From JAITVM01 sp031551135 (GTDB lineage Bacteria; Bacillota; Clostridia; Lachnospirales; JAITVM01), in assembly GCA_031551135.1 (NCBI GenBank), contig JAVBOA010000025.1, positions 40,986 to 104,985 of the forward strand: 64,000 nucleotides of DNA. Reading direction: 5' to 3'. Below, one piece after another: positions 44,262 to 52,637 of the stretch. The position numbers were made by a program, and so were the translations under genes. The stretch's first letter is position 1. Every line of letters begins with the position of its first letter. Under the pieces are notes generated by a model, which saw only the letters and a program-made list of their open reading frames with translations, searched no databases and was not told the DNA's origin.

Positions 44262-44318
44262 TTGACAAAGAATCGATAATTGTTTATACTGTATATATAA
44301 AATAATATACAGTATAAA
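44262..44318 (+). promoter_or_regulatory. Promoter and palindromic operator of the GntR/ABC operon
   Basis: TTGACA (44262-44267), a 17-base spacer and TATACT (44285-44290). A perfect 14-bp inverted repeat, TTTATACTGTATAT (44283-44296) and ATATACAGTATAAA (44305-44318), with an 8-base centre covers the -10 box and transcription start. Such a site fits autorepression by the YtrA-type regulator encoded directly downstream. Confidence 0.8.
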
Positions 44319-44334
44319 CACAGGAGGTGTGGTT

Positions 44335-44718
44335 TTGAAAATAATAATTTCAAATTATTCCGGTGTTCCGATTTATGAACAAATTAAATCTCAAATAAAA
44401 TCATCGATTTTAATGGGAGAAATGGAAGATGGCGAAGTTTTGCCGTCCATAAGGCAGCTTGCGAAAGAACTTAAAATCAGTGTAATTACAACAAGCCGGG
44501 CTTATAATGAACTGGAAAATGAAGGGTTTATAATATCAGTGCAGGGCAAGGGCTGTTTTGTGGCACCAAAAAATAATGAGCTTGTTAAAGAAAATGCTTT
44601 GAGGAGAATCGAGGAGAATCTGATGGGCGCAATCAGCGCTGCGAAAACGGCATCGATTTCTAAATCCGAGCTATTGAATATTTTTGAGATATTGATAAAG
44701 GATGATGATTATGAGTAA
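44335..44718 (+). CDS. GntR family regulator, YtrA type
   Basis: 127 residues from TTG 44335, seven bases after AGGAGG; a GTG at 44329 is too close to that site. The GntR winged helix (about residues 10-75) contains PIYEQIKSQIKSSI, LPSIRQLAKELKISVITTSRAYNELENEGFI and VQGKGCFV. The short C-terminal helical tail is typical of the YtrA subfamily, which represses its own ABC-transporter operon and often responds to cell-envelope antibiotics. Its coding end overlaps the ATPase gene start. Confidence 0.9.
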   Translation: MKIIISNYSGVPIYEQIKSQIKSSILMGEMEDGEVLPSIRQLAKELKISVITTSRAYNELENEGFIISVQGKGCFVAPKNNELVKENALRRIEENLMGAISAAKTASISKSELLNIFEILIKDDDYE

Positions 44719-45553
44719 TATTTTAGAGATTCAAGGGCTTAATAAAAAATATCCGAATTTTGAATTAAAGGATATCGGATTTTCCGTGCCAAAAGGCTAT
44801 ATAATGGGCTTTATCGGCCCGAACGGAGCCGGAAAAACCACGACTATCAAAGCAATTCTTAATATGATAAAAATCGATTCGGGCAAAATAAAAATTCTGG
44901 GGCATGATGATTTTCAGCGTATCGGAGTTGTTATGGATTCGCCTTTTTATGTAAAAGACTGGAAAGTAAAAGATGTTGAATCTGCAATTGCGCCGTTTTA
45001 TAATGATTGGAACGGCTCAAAATATAAATCTATGACCGAGAAATTCGGGATTTCTTCTGATAAAAAAGTTTCTGAGCTATCACGTGGAATGAAATTAAAA
45101 TTAATGCTGGCGGCCGCCTTTTCGCATGGGGCAGAGTTTCTTATTTTAGATGAGCCGACTAGCGGCTTAGACCCTTTAGCAAGGGATGAGCTTATGGATA
45201 TTTTGCTGGATTTTATTTCATCGGAAAATAGATCTGTATTATTTTCAACTCATATTACTTCGGATTTGGAAAAAATTGCGGATTATATTACATTTATAAA
45301 TAACGGGAAAATCGTCTACACGGGTACGAAAGACGACCTAATGGAATATTATTCTTTAGTAAAAGGCGGAAGAAATGAACTTTCTGCCGAACAGAAAAAT
45401 AAAATAATCGGCTTGCGGAATCATAGTCTTGGATTCGAGGGCATGATTAAAACATCTGATGCCCGTTCGTTTTTCAAAGATTGTCATCTCGAACCCGTCA
45501 AATTAGAAGAGATTATTATTTTTATGAACAAAGGCGGTGCGGAATATGAATAA
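44711..45553 (+). CDS. ABC transporter ATP-binding protein (YtrB-like)
   Basis: 280 residues from the ATG at 44711 (AAAGGATGATG site), overlapping the GntR stop. Walker A is IGPNGAGKTTT (about 38-48), the signature motif is SELSRGMKLKLMLAAA (about residue 125) and Walker B is FLILDEPTSGLDPLA. The H-loop is in LFSTHI. The last 65 residues are a poorly conserved accessory tail. It energises the membrane protein encoded next. The exported substrate is unknown; related operons protect against envelope-active peptides. Confidence 0.92.
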   Translation: MSNILEIQGLNKKYPNFELKDIGFSVPKGYIMGFIGPNGAGKTTTIKAILNMIKIDSGKIKILGHDDFQRIGVVMDSPFYVKDWKVKDVESAIAPFYNDWNGSKYKSMTEKFGISSDKKVSELSRGMKLKLMLAAAFSHGAEFLILDEPTSGLDPLARDELMDILLDFISSENRSVLFSTHITSDLEKIADYITFINNGKIVYTGTKDDLMEYYSLVKGGRNELSAEQKNKIIGLRNHSLGFEGMIKTSDARSFFKDCHLEPVKLEEIIIFMNKGGAEYE

Positions 45554-46214
45554 AACAATTGCATTTACAAGGCTTGACATTATAACAATAAAGCCTTATT
45601 TGACTTTAAAAAATTTTTTGATTTTCACATTTTTATGTGTATTTTTTGGCGGATTTTCCGGCGGCATCACCGGCATGGCTTTTTTTATGGGATATTCGCT
45701 GCTGTATTCCTCGTATCCGTTTGCTTCGAGTGAAATCAGCGATCTTGAAATGCTGTATTCAACTTTATCGATTAGGCGGAAGGATGTTGTGTCGGGGAGA
45801 TATATTTTCGCATTAATCGTCGATTTAGTCTCAGGCATTAGTTCTTTTATCCTGACTGTTATTGTCAAGTTTATTTTTGACGGAAAATTTGATATAACGG
45901 AATTGGCAATAAATCTTCTGGCATTGTTTTTCGCATTTTCCATTATTCAAGCTTTTCAGTTTCCGATTTATTTCAAAATGGGTTATTCAAAAGCAAAGGC
46001 CATGGTGTATCTTCCTTTTATAATTATTCCGCTGACAATTCTTTTGGCAGAGAAGCTTCTTAACTTGGATATAGAAGGGAGTATCATTACACTCTCGAAC
46101 TCGTTTCTCTCGAATCCGATTTTAATTTACGGAATCTTATTTTTAATTTGGATTTTAATAATTTCGATTTCGTATTATTTTTCAAATAAATTTTATTCGG
46201 AAAGAGATTTTTAA
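45546..46214 (+). CDS. ABC-2 type permease subunit
   Basis: 222 residues from the ATG at 45546, six bases after GCGGTG, overlapping the ATPase gene stop. About six hydrophobic helices are visible (first LIFTFLCVFFGGFSGGITG, last ILIYGILFLIWILIISISYYF). It has the architecture of the small ABC-2 permeases paired with YtrB-type ATPases. It is the third and last gene of the GntR operon, followed by a terminator. Confidence 0.85.
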   Translation: MNKTIAFTRLDIITIKPYLTLKNFLIFTFLCVFFGGFSGGITGMAFFMGYSLLYSSYPFASSEISDLEMLYSTLSIRRKDVVSGRYIFALIVDLVSGISSFILTVIVKFIFDGKFDITELAINLLALFFAFSIIQAFQFPIYFKMGYSKAKAMVYLPFIIIPLTILLAEKLLNLDIEGSIITLSNSFLSNPILIYGILFLIWILIISISYYFSNKFYSERDF

Positions 46215-46240
46215 ATTTAATTAAATTTAATCCGGTAAAC

Positions 46241-46264
46241 AAAACGGCGCATTGCGCCGTTTTT
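46241..46264. terminator. Bidirectional terminator after the ABC operon
   Basis: ACGGCGCA/TGCGCCGT hairpin with flanking A- and T-runs. The same core hairpin recurs at 51513-51539. Confidence 0.85.
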
Positions 46265-46271
46265 GAAATGT

Positions 46272-48077
46272 CTATAATCTTTTTTTCGAGCGTGAAGTCT
46301 CCAGATTTTTTTCAGCTCGTTTTGTAATTAAATTCGAATTATCGTTGTCTCTGACCGTCGAAACGCCCAGCGAAACCGTTATAGAGCCGATTCCCTCGAT
46401 TATATTTTGTGAAATAGAAATCTGGACTTTTTCGGCAACCGAAATCGCGGAATGTTCCGAACAATTTGCCATGATTATGATAAATCTGTCGTTCTTCCAC
46501 CTCGAAAGAATATCGGTTTTTCGCAGGCATTGCCTAATAATTTCGGAGGATTCAAGTAAAATGCGTTCGGTCAAATTTTTGTTAAAGGCGTTTGCAATAT
46601 TTTTCATATCATCAATTTCGCAGATAATAATCGAAAAAATCTGTTTATGCCTATAAAATGCACTTATCTGAGCATCGAGATAGTTCGAGGCGTACATTAT
46701 ATTAAATAATCCCGTAGTGAAATCATAATTCGGGATCGAGCGCAAATTTTCTTCCGCAACAATCCGCGCGCGCATTTCCCTTTCTAGGTTATTATGAATC
46801 GTGACTAATTCAAGAGTTCGGTTTTCAACCTCTGTTTCCAGACTGGATTTTATTTGGCGCAAGTTTTCATATGTAATAACATAATCGTTTATAATATTGA
46901 CGAGTGCTAAAACGCAAAAAATAAAAAGTCCTATAATTTGATACCGTGATACATCCAGATTATTAATATCGATCAAAAAAGATAGAATTAAAACAATCGC
47001 GCCGCTGAAATTAAAAATAGCTTTCTGGCGGTGCTCTTTTAAATCTTTGATAGTCAATGCAAAAATATAAGTATAGGAGGCGGCAATTAAAATAATAGTC
47101 ATAGCACTTACAATATAAAGAAAGCTGGGCTTGGAAAAAATAACAAAAATAACATAAATCAGCATAGCCGCTTTAATTATGTTAGGAATATATTTTTTAT
47201 CACGGACAAAAGAATTTTTAAAATATTCTAAAGTAAAGTAAATAGTAAACATTCCGGAAATCAGTGATATTTTAAATAATATCGAAAGCGGCACGGAATA
47301 ATATAGAAAATATAATGAGCTGTTTGTCGATAAAAGCACCTTTATAACATAAAAAATAGAAGCAAGCCCAAGATAAATTATATTGTTTTCATCATTTTTC
47401 GCTATATAAAAGCTAAAAATAAAAAGTGAGATACATGTTAAAACAGATACTAAAAAAACGGACACAGCAAGACTCGTATCTTTTATAAGTTGAATATTCT
47501 TTGGTATTCCCAAAACAGGAGATGCATTTAATCCGCCGATGAAAAAATCTGTATTTTCAACGTGAATAAGGACTTCGATTGTATCGCCCTCAACATCAAA
47601 AAAGTGATAATCGGAAGTGATACTGACAGATTTGTTTGGATTAGCCTGCGAATCAGAAAGCCCATTAACTTTTTTGCCGTTTACAAACAGGCTGTAATTG
47701 GTGTATGCATTAGTGATTTTTATTGCAAAAGAATTAATAGTTTGCGGTTTTTTGATAATTGTGTAATAAGTAGCTTTGCCGGTACTGGGGTAGCCGAGTT
47801 TATTCCAAGAATTCAATTCGCTGTAAAGCAAGTCTTTTTGTTTTGATAATTCATCGCTTGTTAAAAAATCTCCAAAATAAATTTTCCATCCGCTGTCGAG
47901 TTTTAAAACATCTTTATCGAAATCAAAACCGCCGGCGGTTGTGTCAATGATTTCACCGCTAAAACGTTCTTTTGTTGAACAAATATTTAAATCTGTCATT
48001 TTGGCAATGAAAATTACGATTATCGACAGAATCAGCAAATAAATGTATACTTTTATTTCTTTTTTGTGGTTAGCCAA
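46272..48077 (-). CDS. 7TM sensor with degenerate GGDEF domain
   Basis: 601 residues from TTG 48077 behind AGAGGTG. An N-terminal transmembrane helix (about 10-28) is followed by an extracellular beta-rich domain resembling 7TMR-DISM sensor domains (about 30-195), then seven membrane helices (about 205-400), a short coiled coil and a GGDEF-fold domain (about 435-600). Where active cyclases have GG(D/E)EF this protein has WKNDRF, and the domain lacks the usual catalytic acidic pattern. It therefore probably cannot make c-di-GMP and may act as a receptor or interaction module. It is a single gene with terminators nearby on both sides. Confidence 0.82.
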   Translation of the reverse strand: MANHKKEIKVYIYLLILSIIVIFIAKMTDLNICSTKERFSGEIIDTTAGGFDFDKDVLKLDSGWKIYFGDFLTSDELSKQKDLLYSELNSWNKLGYPSTGKATYYTIIKKPQTINSFAIKITNAYTNYSLFVNGKKVNGLSDSQANPNKSVSITSDYHFFDVEGDTIEVLIHVENTDFFIGGLNASPVLGIPKNIQLIKDTSLAVSVFLVSVLTCISLFIFSFYIAKNDENNIIYLGLASIFYVIKVLLSTNSSLYFLYYSVPLSILFKISLISGMFTIYFTLEYFKNSFVRDKKYIPNIIKAAMLIYVIFVIFSKPSFLYIVSAMTIILIAASYTYIFALTIKDLKEHRQKAIFNFSGAIVLILSFLIDINNLDVSRYQIIGLFIFCVLALVNIINDYVITYENLRQIKSSLETEVENRTLELVTIHNNLEREMRARIVAEENLRSIPNYDFTTGLFNIMYASNYLDAQISAFYRHKQIFSIIICEIDDMKNIANAFNKNLTERILLESSEIIRQCLRKTDILSRWKNDRFIIIMANCSEHSAISVAEKVQISISQNIIEGIGSITVSLGVSTVRDNDNSNLITKRAEKNLETSRSKKRL

Positions 48078-48179
48078 AAAAACACCTCTTTTATAGTGTA
48101 AATATAAATTCAGAAACAACTAAAAAATTCCATACATACGTATTTAGTATAGCACTAATTATATTATAAATCTTAAACT

Positions 48180-48217
48180 AAAAAAAGCCGTATTTAATAA
48201 ATAATTATTAAATACGG
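48180..48217 (-). terminator. Terminator of the HD-domain gene
   Basis: Perfect 13-bp arms CCGTATTTAATAA/TTATTAAATACGG with a U-run on the minus strand. Confidence 0.87.
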
Positions 48218-48224
48218 AAAGATA

Positions 48225-48776
48225 TTAAGCCGCGTCGTTAATTTCTTGATTTGCTTTTCTGAATCTGTTTTTAAATTTTGATTTAAGCATATTATTCCAT
48301 TGATGAAACACTTCTACGGTAGCGCAGTATTTATCGGCCATTGATACAATATATGATTCCAAATATTTCGGCGGTTTTATTGTAACCGGAAACATGTGAT
48401 TAACAATCGCATCTGCTTCGATTTCATTAATTTCGGTAATATTGCGTGCGTTTCGGAGAGCAACTTTCGGATGCGCGAAAGCATGTTTACCTTCCGGCTG
48501 CGGCTCAAAACGCCAATCGTATAAAAATAAATCATGTAAAAGTCCGGCTCTGGCGGCAGATTTATAATCCAGATTAAAATATCTGCATACTAAAAAACTA
48601 TAATAGCTGACATTTATGCTGTGCTGAAGCCTGCTGGTTTTTATGTGCTGTTCAAAATTTTCTAATTTTTGAACCTCTTCGTTTTCTAAGAGATCGGCAA
48701 CACAGCTATTATATTCTGCCGCAATAAAAGAACTTAAGTCATCTAAAGAAACTTTAGAACCTAAAGCATTACCCAT
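48225..48776 (-). CDS. HD domain protein
   Basis: 183 residues from the ATG at 48776 behind AAGGAG. The HD phosphohydrolase fold is visible as RLQHSINVSYYSFLVCRYF (first His), AGLLHDLFLYDW (HD pair) and ADAIVNHMFPVT (later His), ending with a final Asp in VSMADKYCATVEV. Such proteins hydrolyse nucleotides or phosphoesters with metal ions. Homologues of this length occur beside YesL-type membrane proteins in clostridia. The gene lies 20 bases downstream of the yesL-like gene, so they form an operon. Substrate unknown. Confidence 0.83.
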   Translation of the reverse strand: MGNALGSKVSLDDLSSFIAAEYNSCVADLLENEEVQKLENFEQHIKTSRLQHSINVSYYSFLVCRYFNLDYKSAARAGLLHDLFLYDWRFEPQPEGKHAFAHPKVALRNARNITEINEIEADAIVNHMFPVTIKPPKYLESYIVSMADKYCATVEVFHQWNNMLKSKFKNRFRKANQEINDAA

Positions 48777-48796
48777 TAAAACACTCCTTATAATAT

Positions 48797-49438
48797 TTAT
48801 ACATCAGAATCAATTTCGGGTCTGTATTTTTTAAAAATTCTTATAATCAGCCAAGATGCGCCGAAAGCGTATAATCCTGCGCCTGCAAAAAAAACAATCG
48901 GAGTCATGAAAACACCGGCGGCTATAATTGCGCCCAATAATAATAAACATATTATGCTTGTTAATAAATGCCTATTGGACATAAAAAACGCAGTTGACAG
49001 TAATGTTTTAAAATTAAGTTCAAAACGCGATAGAATAGGGAAAACAAATACTGTGAAAATACATAGCTCTATGGATATTAAAAATAAAAAAGCGATGTAT
49101 ATATTTAATAATATGCCATTAAAGAGCGGAAATGTTGCTGCAAGAACATCAATATTAGTTAAAATAGTATAAATTATCAAAAATAAAACTAAAATCAATA
49201 TCCAAACCGAAGTCGCTCTCAGAAAATCTTTTTTAAAGCTTTTGAAAAAATCTTTAAAGATATAACCATCTCTGTTTGTGACGATTCTGGTTGCGGTATA
49301 AAAAAGAGCTGTGGTGCTGGCACCTATGGTTATAATCGGCAAAGAGCAAATTGTCCATAAAAAAGATAAAATAAAAACATCGGCAATAGAATTTCCGATT
49401 TTATAAAAAGGACTGTCTAATCCAAAAAAATTGCTCAT
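48797..49438 (-). CDS. YesL family (DUF624) membrane protein
   Basis: 213 residues from the ATG at 49438 behind GGGGG. It opens with NSIADVFILSFLWTICSLPIITIGASTTALFY, the DUF624/YesL signature, and has about five transmembrane helices. YesL-like proteins are often near carbohydrate-use genes, but none is here; the partner is an HD-domain gene. Function unknown. Confidence 0.88.
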   Translation of the reverse strand: MSNFFGLDSPFYKIGNSIADVFILSFLWTICSLPIITIGASTTALFYTATRIVTNRDGYIFKDFFKSFKKDFLRATSVWILILVLFLIIYTILTNIDVLAATFPLFNGILLNIYIAFLFLISIELCIFTVFVFPILSRFELNFKTLLSTAFFMSNRHLLTSIICLLLLGAIIAAGVFMTPIVFFAGAGLYAFGASWLIIRIFKKYRPEIDSDV

Positions 49439-49850
49439 TATTTGTCCCCCATGAATTAATTATCGGTTTAAAAAACAGTTTTAATAAATAGAAATATTTG
49501 TGCTTACAGAAAAATATTCAATGTAAAGTGATACTGATTCCCCCTGAAAAAATAAACGCAGTTTTATTTTGGAAGTTTATTGTTGATTCTGATTCAGTAA
49601 ATAAAATTATAGATATCTATAATTGATAATTATTATATCATATAAAAATCCTAATTAATACTATTTCCATTTTGATATATAGTAAAAAATATAATGCATA
49701 ATGACGAACGGAACAAATGCTCATACTTGTGCGTACGGAGCAGGCGAAAAAACAGCGTGTAAACATTTTTATGATTTACACGCTGAGGGATTCCAAATTT
49801 TAAGAAAAAAATTATTCCTAAAAATTCAGAATAGGGTTAAAGATGCTGTT
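49439..49850. other. 412-base intergenic region: palindrome, repeat relic, terminator
   Basis: Contains an 18-bp perfect palindrome ATTATAGATATCTATAAT (49606-49623), possibly an operator. A left-half repeat relic starts TACTATTTCCA (49659-49690). The DUF1540 gene terminator is at 49747-49785. A 66-codon frame at 49701 overlaps the terminator and is not called. Confidence 0.5.
49747..49785 (-). terminator. Terminator of the DUF1540 gene
   Basis: CAGCGTGTAAA/TTTACACGCTG arms with a U-run on the minus strand, about 65 bases after the stop. Confidence 0.78.
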
Positions 49851-50006
49851 TTATTGACATTCAAAGCTGGAACATTCGGTTTCTCTAGAGTTTTTTGGTG
49901 AAGAAGTAGCTGTTTTTCCAACCTCAATGCTATTCAAATCGCATAGTTCGCTGTGAGAGTTATATTTGCAGGTATTCACACTGCATCTGATACTTTCGTT
50001 AGCCAT
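49851..50006 (-). CDS. DUF1540 family small cysteine protein
   Basis: 51 residues from the ATG at 50006 behind AAAGGAGG; the frame is open further upstream without a ribosome site. The cysteine pattern IRCSVNTCKYN, ELCDLNSIEVG and ETECSSFEC is that of DUF1540, a short metal-binding-like module common in clostridia, often found in one or two copies per protein. This is the single-copy form. Function unknown. Confidence 0.82.
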   Translation of the reverse strand: MANESIRCSVNTCKYNSHSELCDLNSIEVGKTATSSPKNSRETECSSFECQ

Positions 50007-50547
50007 TTTATAACCTCCTTTATTTTTTATTATCTTTGCATGAAATAAAAATCTATTGTTACTCATGTTTTGCCGATTCTTGTTTCATTAACCAAAATGA
50101 ATCAGCGTAGCAATATAACTTGAAAACTCACGAAATAATTTTCAAGTTATATTTCTATAAAATCTATTTTGTACTTATTTTGATAAATTATACAAAACAA
50201 AATATTTTAGTCGGTAAAAAATCAAATCGCTATATAAAAAATCTTTTCATTTAAAAAAATGAATTTTTTTGTTAGAATAAAATAGAAAAGATTCCTATGT
50301 TTTAAATTTGTGCTTAAATTGTGTCTGTAAATAATCATAATTACTGTAATAAAATAGAATATAGCAAAAGACAATTCCGAATCATATTATATTTTAAGAT
50401 TTATTTATATGGAGTTTTGCTTGAGGCTGCAAAAGCTCTGTAAAAAAAGTTGTAGGCCATTACGCATGTACTGTTAATATGGAACTCATTTTTTTGGGTT
50501 TTATAAATTGGTTGGTGCGGTTTTGCATGCACTGTTAGGGGGAAAAT
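50007..50547. other. 540-base intergenic region with a perfect hairpin and a short direct repeat
   Basis: A perfect 14-bp inverted repeat, ATATAACTTGAAAA (50113-50126) and TTTTCAAGTTATAT (50139-50152), stands in the middle of the gap. Two near-identical 13-mers, GCATGTACTGTTA (50464-50476) and GCATGCACTGTTA (50525-50537), precede the dipeptidase gene and could be regulator half-sites. No gene is visible. Confidence 0.5.
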
Positions 50548-51498
50548 ATGATTTCTTTAGTAGATGCACATTGTGATACAATAACCGAAATATTCGACAA
50601 AAACGGGGATTTCTATGATAATGCTTTTCAATTGAGTATCAAAAAACTTTCTGCTTACGAAACACCTGTCCAATTCTTTGCTTTTTATCTCAGCGAAAAA
50701 TATCTTAACTCACCGTTTAAAAATACCTTGAAGATGATTGATTTTTATTATGATCAAGTAAATAAATATTTCGATTATATAGATACCGTTTCTTATGCGT
50801 CCGATATTTTAAATAACAAGGTTGATAAAAAGATTTCCGGTATAATTACGCTGGAGGGCGGTGAGCCCTTGGAAGGAAAGATTTCTAATTTAGAAACATT
50901 TTTTGAATTGGGGATAAGATGCATGACACTCACGCACAACAAAAAAAATCTATTAGGCGACGGCGTTGGAGTAACAGACGGTGAGGGACTGACGGATTTT
51001 GGACGGCAAGTAGTACGGAAAATGGGAAATTTAAATATGATTGTGGACGTATCGCATTTAAACGAAAAAGGATTTTGGGATGTTGCCGAAATTTCTAAAA
51101 AGCCGTTTATTGCAAGCCATTCAAATTCTTACAGTGTTTGTCCGCATATGAGAAATTTAAATGACGAGCAATTGCGTGCAATTAAGGATTGCGGCGGTAT
51201 GGTGGGATTGAATTTGTATTCGCCTTTTGTTTCGGAGCAAAGACCGGCTATAAATGATTTGATAAAGCATATTGATTATATTATAAAACTGATAGGTGAA
51301 GATAATATCGGTTTGGGATGCGATTTCGACGGAATGGATAATGATTCGGTTGAGGGTTTGGAAAATGTATCTGATTTAATAAAGCTGCATTATGAAATAA
51401 GATTAGCTTATGGTCAAAAAATCGCGAACAAGATTTTTTCTGAGAATTTTCTGAATTTTTTGAGCAAAAATTTGCCGGAGAATATAAGCACATTTTAA
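50548..51498 (+). CDS. Membrane dipeptidase family (M19) peptidase
   Basis: 316 residues from the ATG at 50548 behind GGGGG. It is a TIM-barrel metallopeptidase with zinc ligands in VDAHCDT (HxD), TLEGGEPLEG (bridging Glu), DVSHLN and ASHSN (His), and an Asp in LGCDFDG. All ligands are present. The family cleaves dipeptides, including those with D-residues. No signal peptide is visible, so this member is cytoplasmic despite the family name. It is a single gene. Confidence 0.92.
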   Translation: MISLVDAHCDTITEIFDKNGDFYDNAFQLSIKKLSAYETPVQFFAFYLSEKYLNSPFKNTLKMIDFYYDQVNKYFDYIDTVSYASDILNNKVDKKISGIITLEGGEPLEGKISNLETFFELGIRCMTLTHNKKNLLGDGVGVTDGEGLTDFGRQVVRKMGNLNMIVDVSHLNEKGFWDVAEISKKPFIASHSNSYSVCPHMRNLNDEQLRAIKDCGGMVGLNLYSPFVSEQRPAINDLIKHIDYIIKLIGEDNIGLGCDFDGMDNDSVEGLENVSDLIKLHYEIRLAYGQKIANKIFSENFLNFLSKNLPENISTF

Positions 51499-51512
51499 AT
51501 TCATGAGCTTTT

Positions 51513-51539
51513 AAGAAACGGCGCACTGCGCCGTTTCTT
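51513..51539. terminator. Bidirectional terminator between the dipeptidase and Xer genes
   Basis: AAGAAACGGCGCA/TGCGCCGTTTCTT hairpin between convergent genes. Confidence 0.85.
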
Positions 51540-51564
51540 GTAAAGCTATTTTGATTTTAAAATT

Positions 51565-52635
51565 TCATTCGTTGTTTTTTAATTTTACAAAATCAGCGGC
51601 TGATTTTCTGCGTTCTTCGTTCATTTTTGCATAATGTTTTATTGTGGTGTTTACATTTCTATGCCCCAAAACATCCGCAACAAGATAAATATCTCCCGAT
51701 TCTCTATAGAGATTTGTACCATATGTAGAACGAAGTTTATGCGGCGAAATGTTTTTATAAAAAGAAAAGACGCGTGAGTATTTTTTTACCATATTTTGAA
51801 TAGCACGTGTGGTAATCCGCCGGTTTTGTATTGATAAAAAAAACGCTTCTTCATGATTATCTTTAGGGATGGTTTCTTTTCGAAGCTCAGAATATTTCAA
51901 TAAAAACTCAGCGACCTCGTCCGTAAAATAAACTTTCGATTCATCGCCGCCTTTTCGTGTTATACTAACCGATTTATGCGCAAAATCAAAATCTTTTTTA
52001 TTAATCCCGACACATTCCGAAACACGAATACCTGTTCCCAATAAAAGCGCGATTATGGCAATATCACGCTGTTTTACATGCTCGAAATACCGCATTTCGC
52101 TTTTTGTCAGGCTGTAGCCTTGTTCAACTTCTTCTATCAATTTAGATATTTCGGATTTTTCGAGTATCGTAATATTTTTTTGGTTGATTTTCGGCGTGTC
52201 CACAAGCTCGGCAGGATTATATTTTATTTTCTGCTTTCGGTAAAAATATCGGAACATGCTTTTTATTGAAGCCAATTTTCGGGATTTTGCGGACGAATCA
52301 TTTTTATATTCCTGCATAGCACCGAAACGGTTTATTTTTCGATAATAGGACGAATATTCGATAAAAGCCTCAATATCTTCGACCGTGATTTTTTTTAAAT
52401 CTGATAATTCTAAATTTGTGATTTCTTTTGAAGCGAATTCCTGCTTATATTCCAAAAGATAATTTAAAAACAATCTCAAATCAATCGCATAAACATATCT
52501 TGTATTTATGGATTTCGCCTCGGAAATTCCCCGAAAATACTCTGATAAAAAAAGCGGAAGCTCTTTCAAAAGCTCACGCAATCTCAAAGTTTTCTCATTT
52601 TTCATTTGTTCGGAATAAGTTTTTATAAAATTCAC
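51565..52635 (-). CDS. Tyrosine recombinase, XerC/XerD-like
   Basis: About 350 residues. The N-terminal SAM-like DNA-binding domain (about 25-130) has RYVYAIDLRLFLNYLLEYK. The catalytic domain has all key residues: Arg in GTGIRVSECVGI, the lysine-bearing ITRKGGDESKVYF, HKLRSTYGTNLY (HxxR), VADVLGHRNVNTT (His) and the nucleophile Tyr in IKHYAKMN. It may be the chromosome-dimer resolvase or a paralogue. No attachment repeats or cargo flank it. GTG 52635 overlaps the ribosome site GAGGTG; an in-frame ATA lies six bases after GAGGTG (see findings). It follows the DAHP synthase gene by two bases. Confidence 0.88.
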   Translation of the reverse strand: MNFIKTYSEQMKNEKTLRLRELLKELPLFLSEYFRGISEAKSINTRYVYAIDLRLFLNYLLEYKQEFASKEITNLELSDLKKITVEDIEAFIEYSSYYRKINRFGAMQEYKNDSSAKSRKLASIKSMFRYFYRKQKIKYNPAELVDTPKINQKNITILEKSEISKLIEEVEQGYSLTKSEMRYFEHVKQRDIAIIALLLGTGIRVSECVGINKKDFDFAHKSVSITRKGGDESKVYFTDEVAEFLLKYSELRKETIPKDNHEEAFFLSIQNRRITTRAIQNMVKKYSRVFSFYKNISPHKLRSTYGTNLYRESGDIYLVADVLGHRNVNTTIKHYAKMNEERRKSAADFVKLKNNE

Positions 52636-52637
52636 CT

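Noticed and set aside
49701..49901. 66-codon plus-strand frame
   Set aside because: It overlaps the DUF1540 terminator and is antisense to the DUF1540 gene, with no ribosome site.
51565..52635. Xer recombinase as the integrase of a second mobile element
   Set aside because: No flanking direct repeats, no cargo and a tight link to the DAHP synthase gene; a housekeeping recombinase is more likely.
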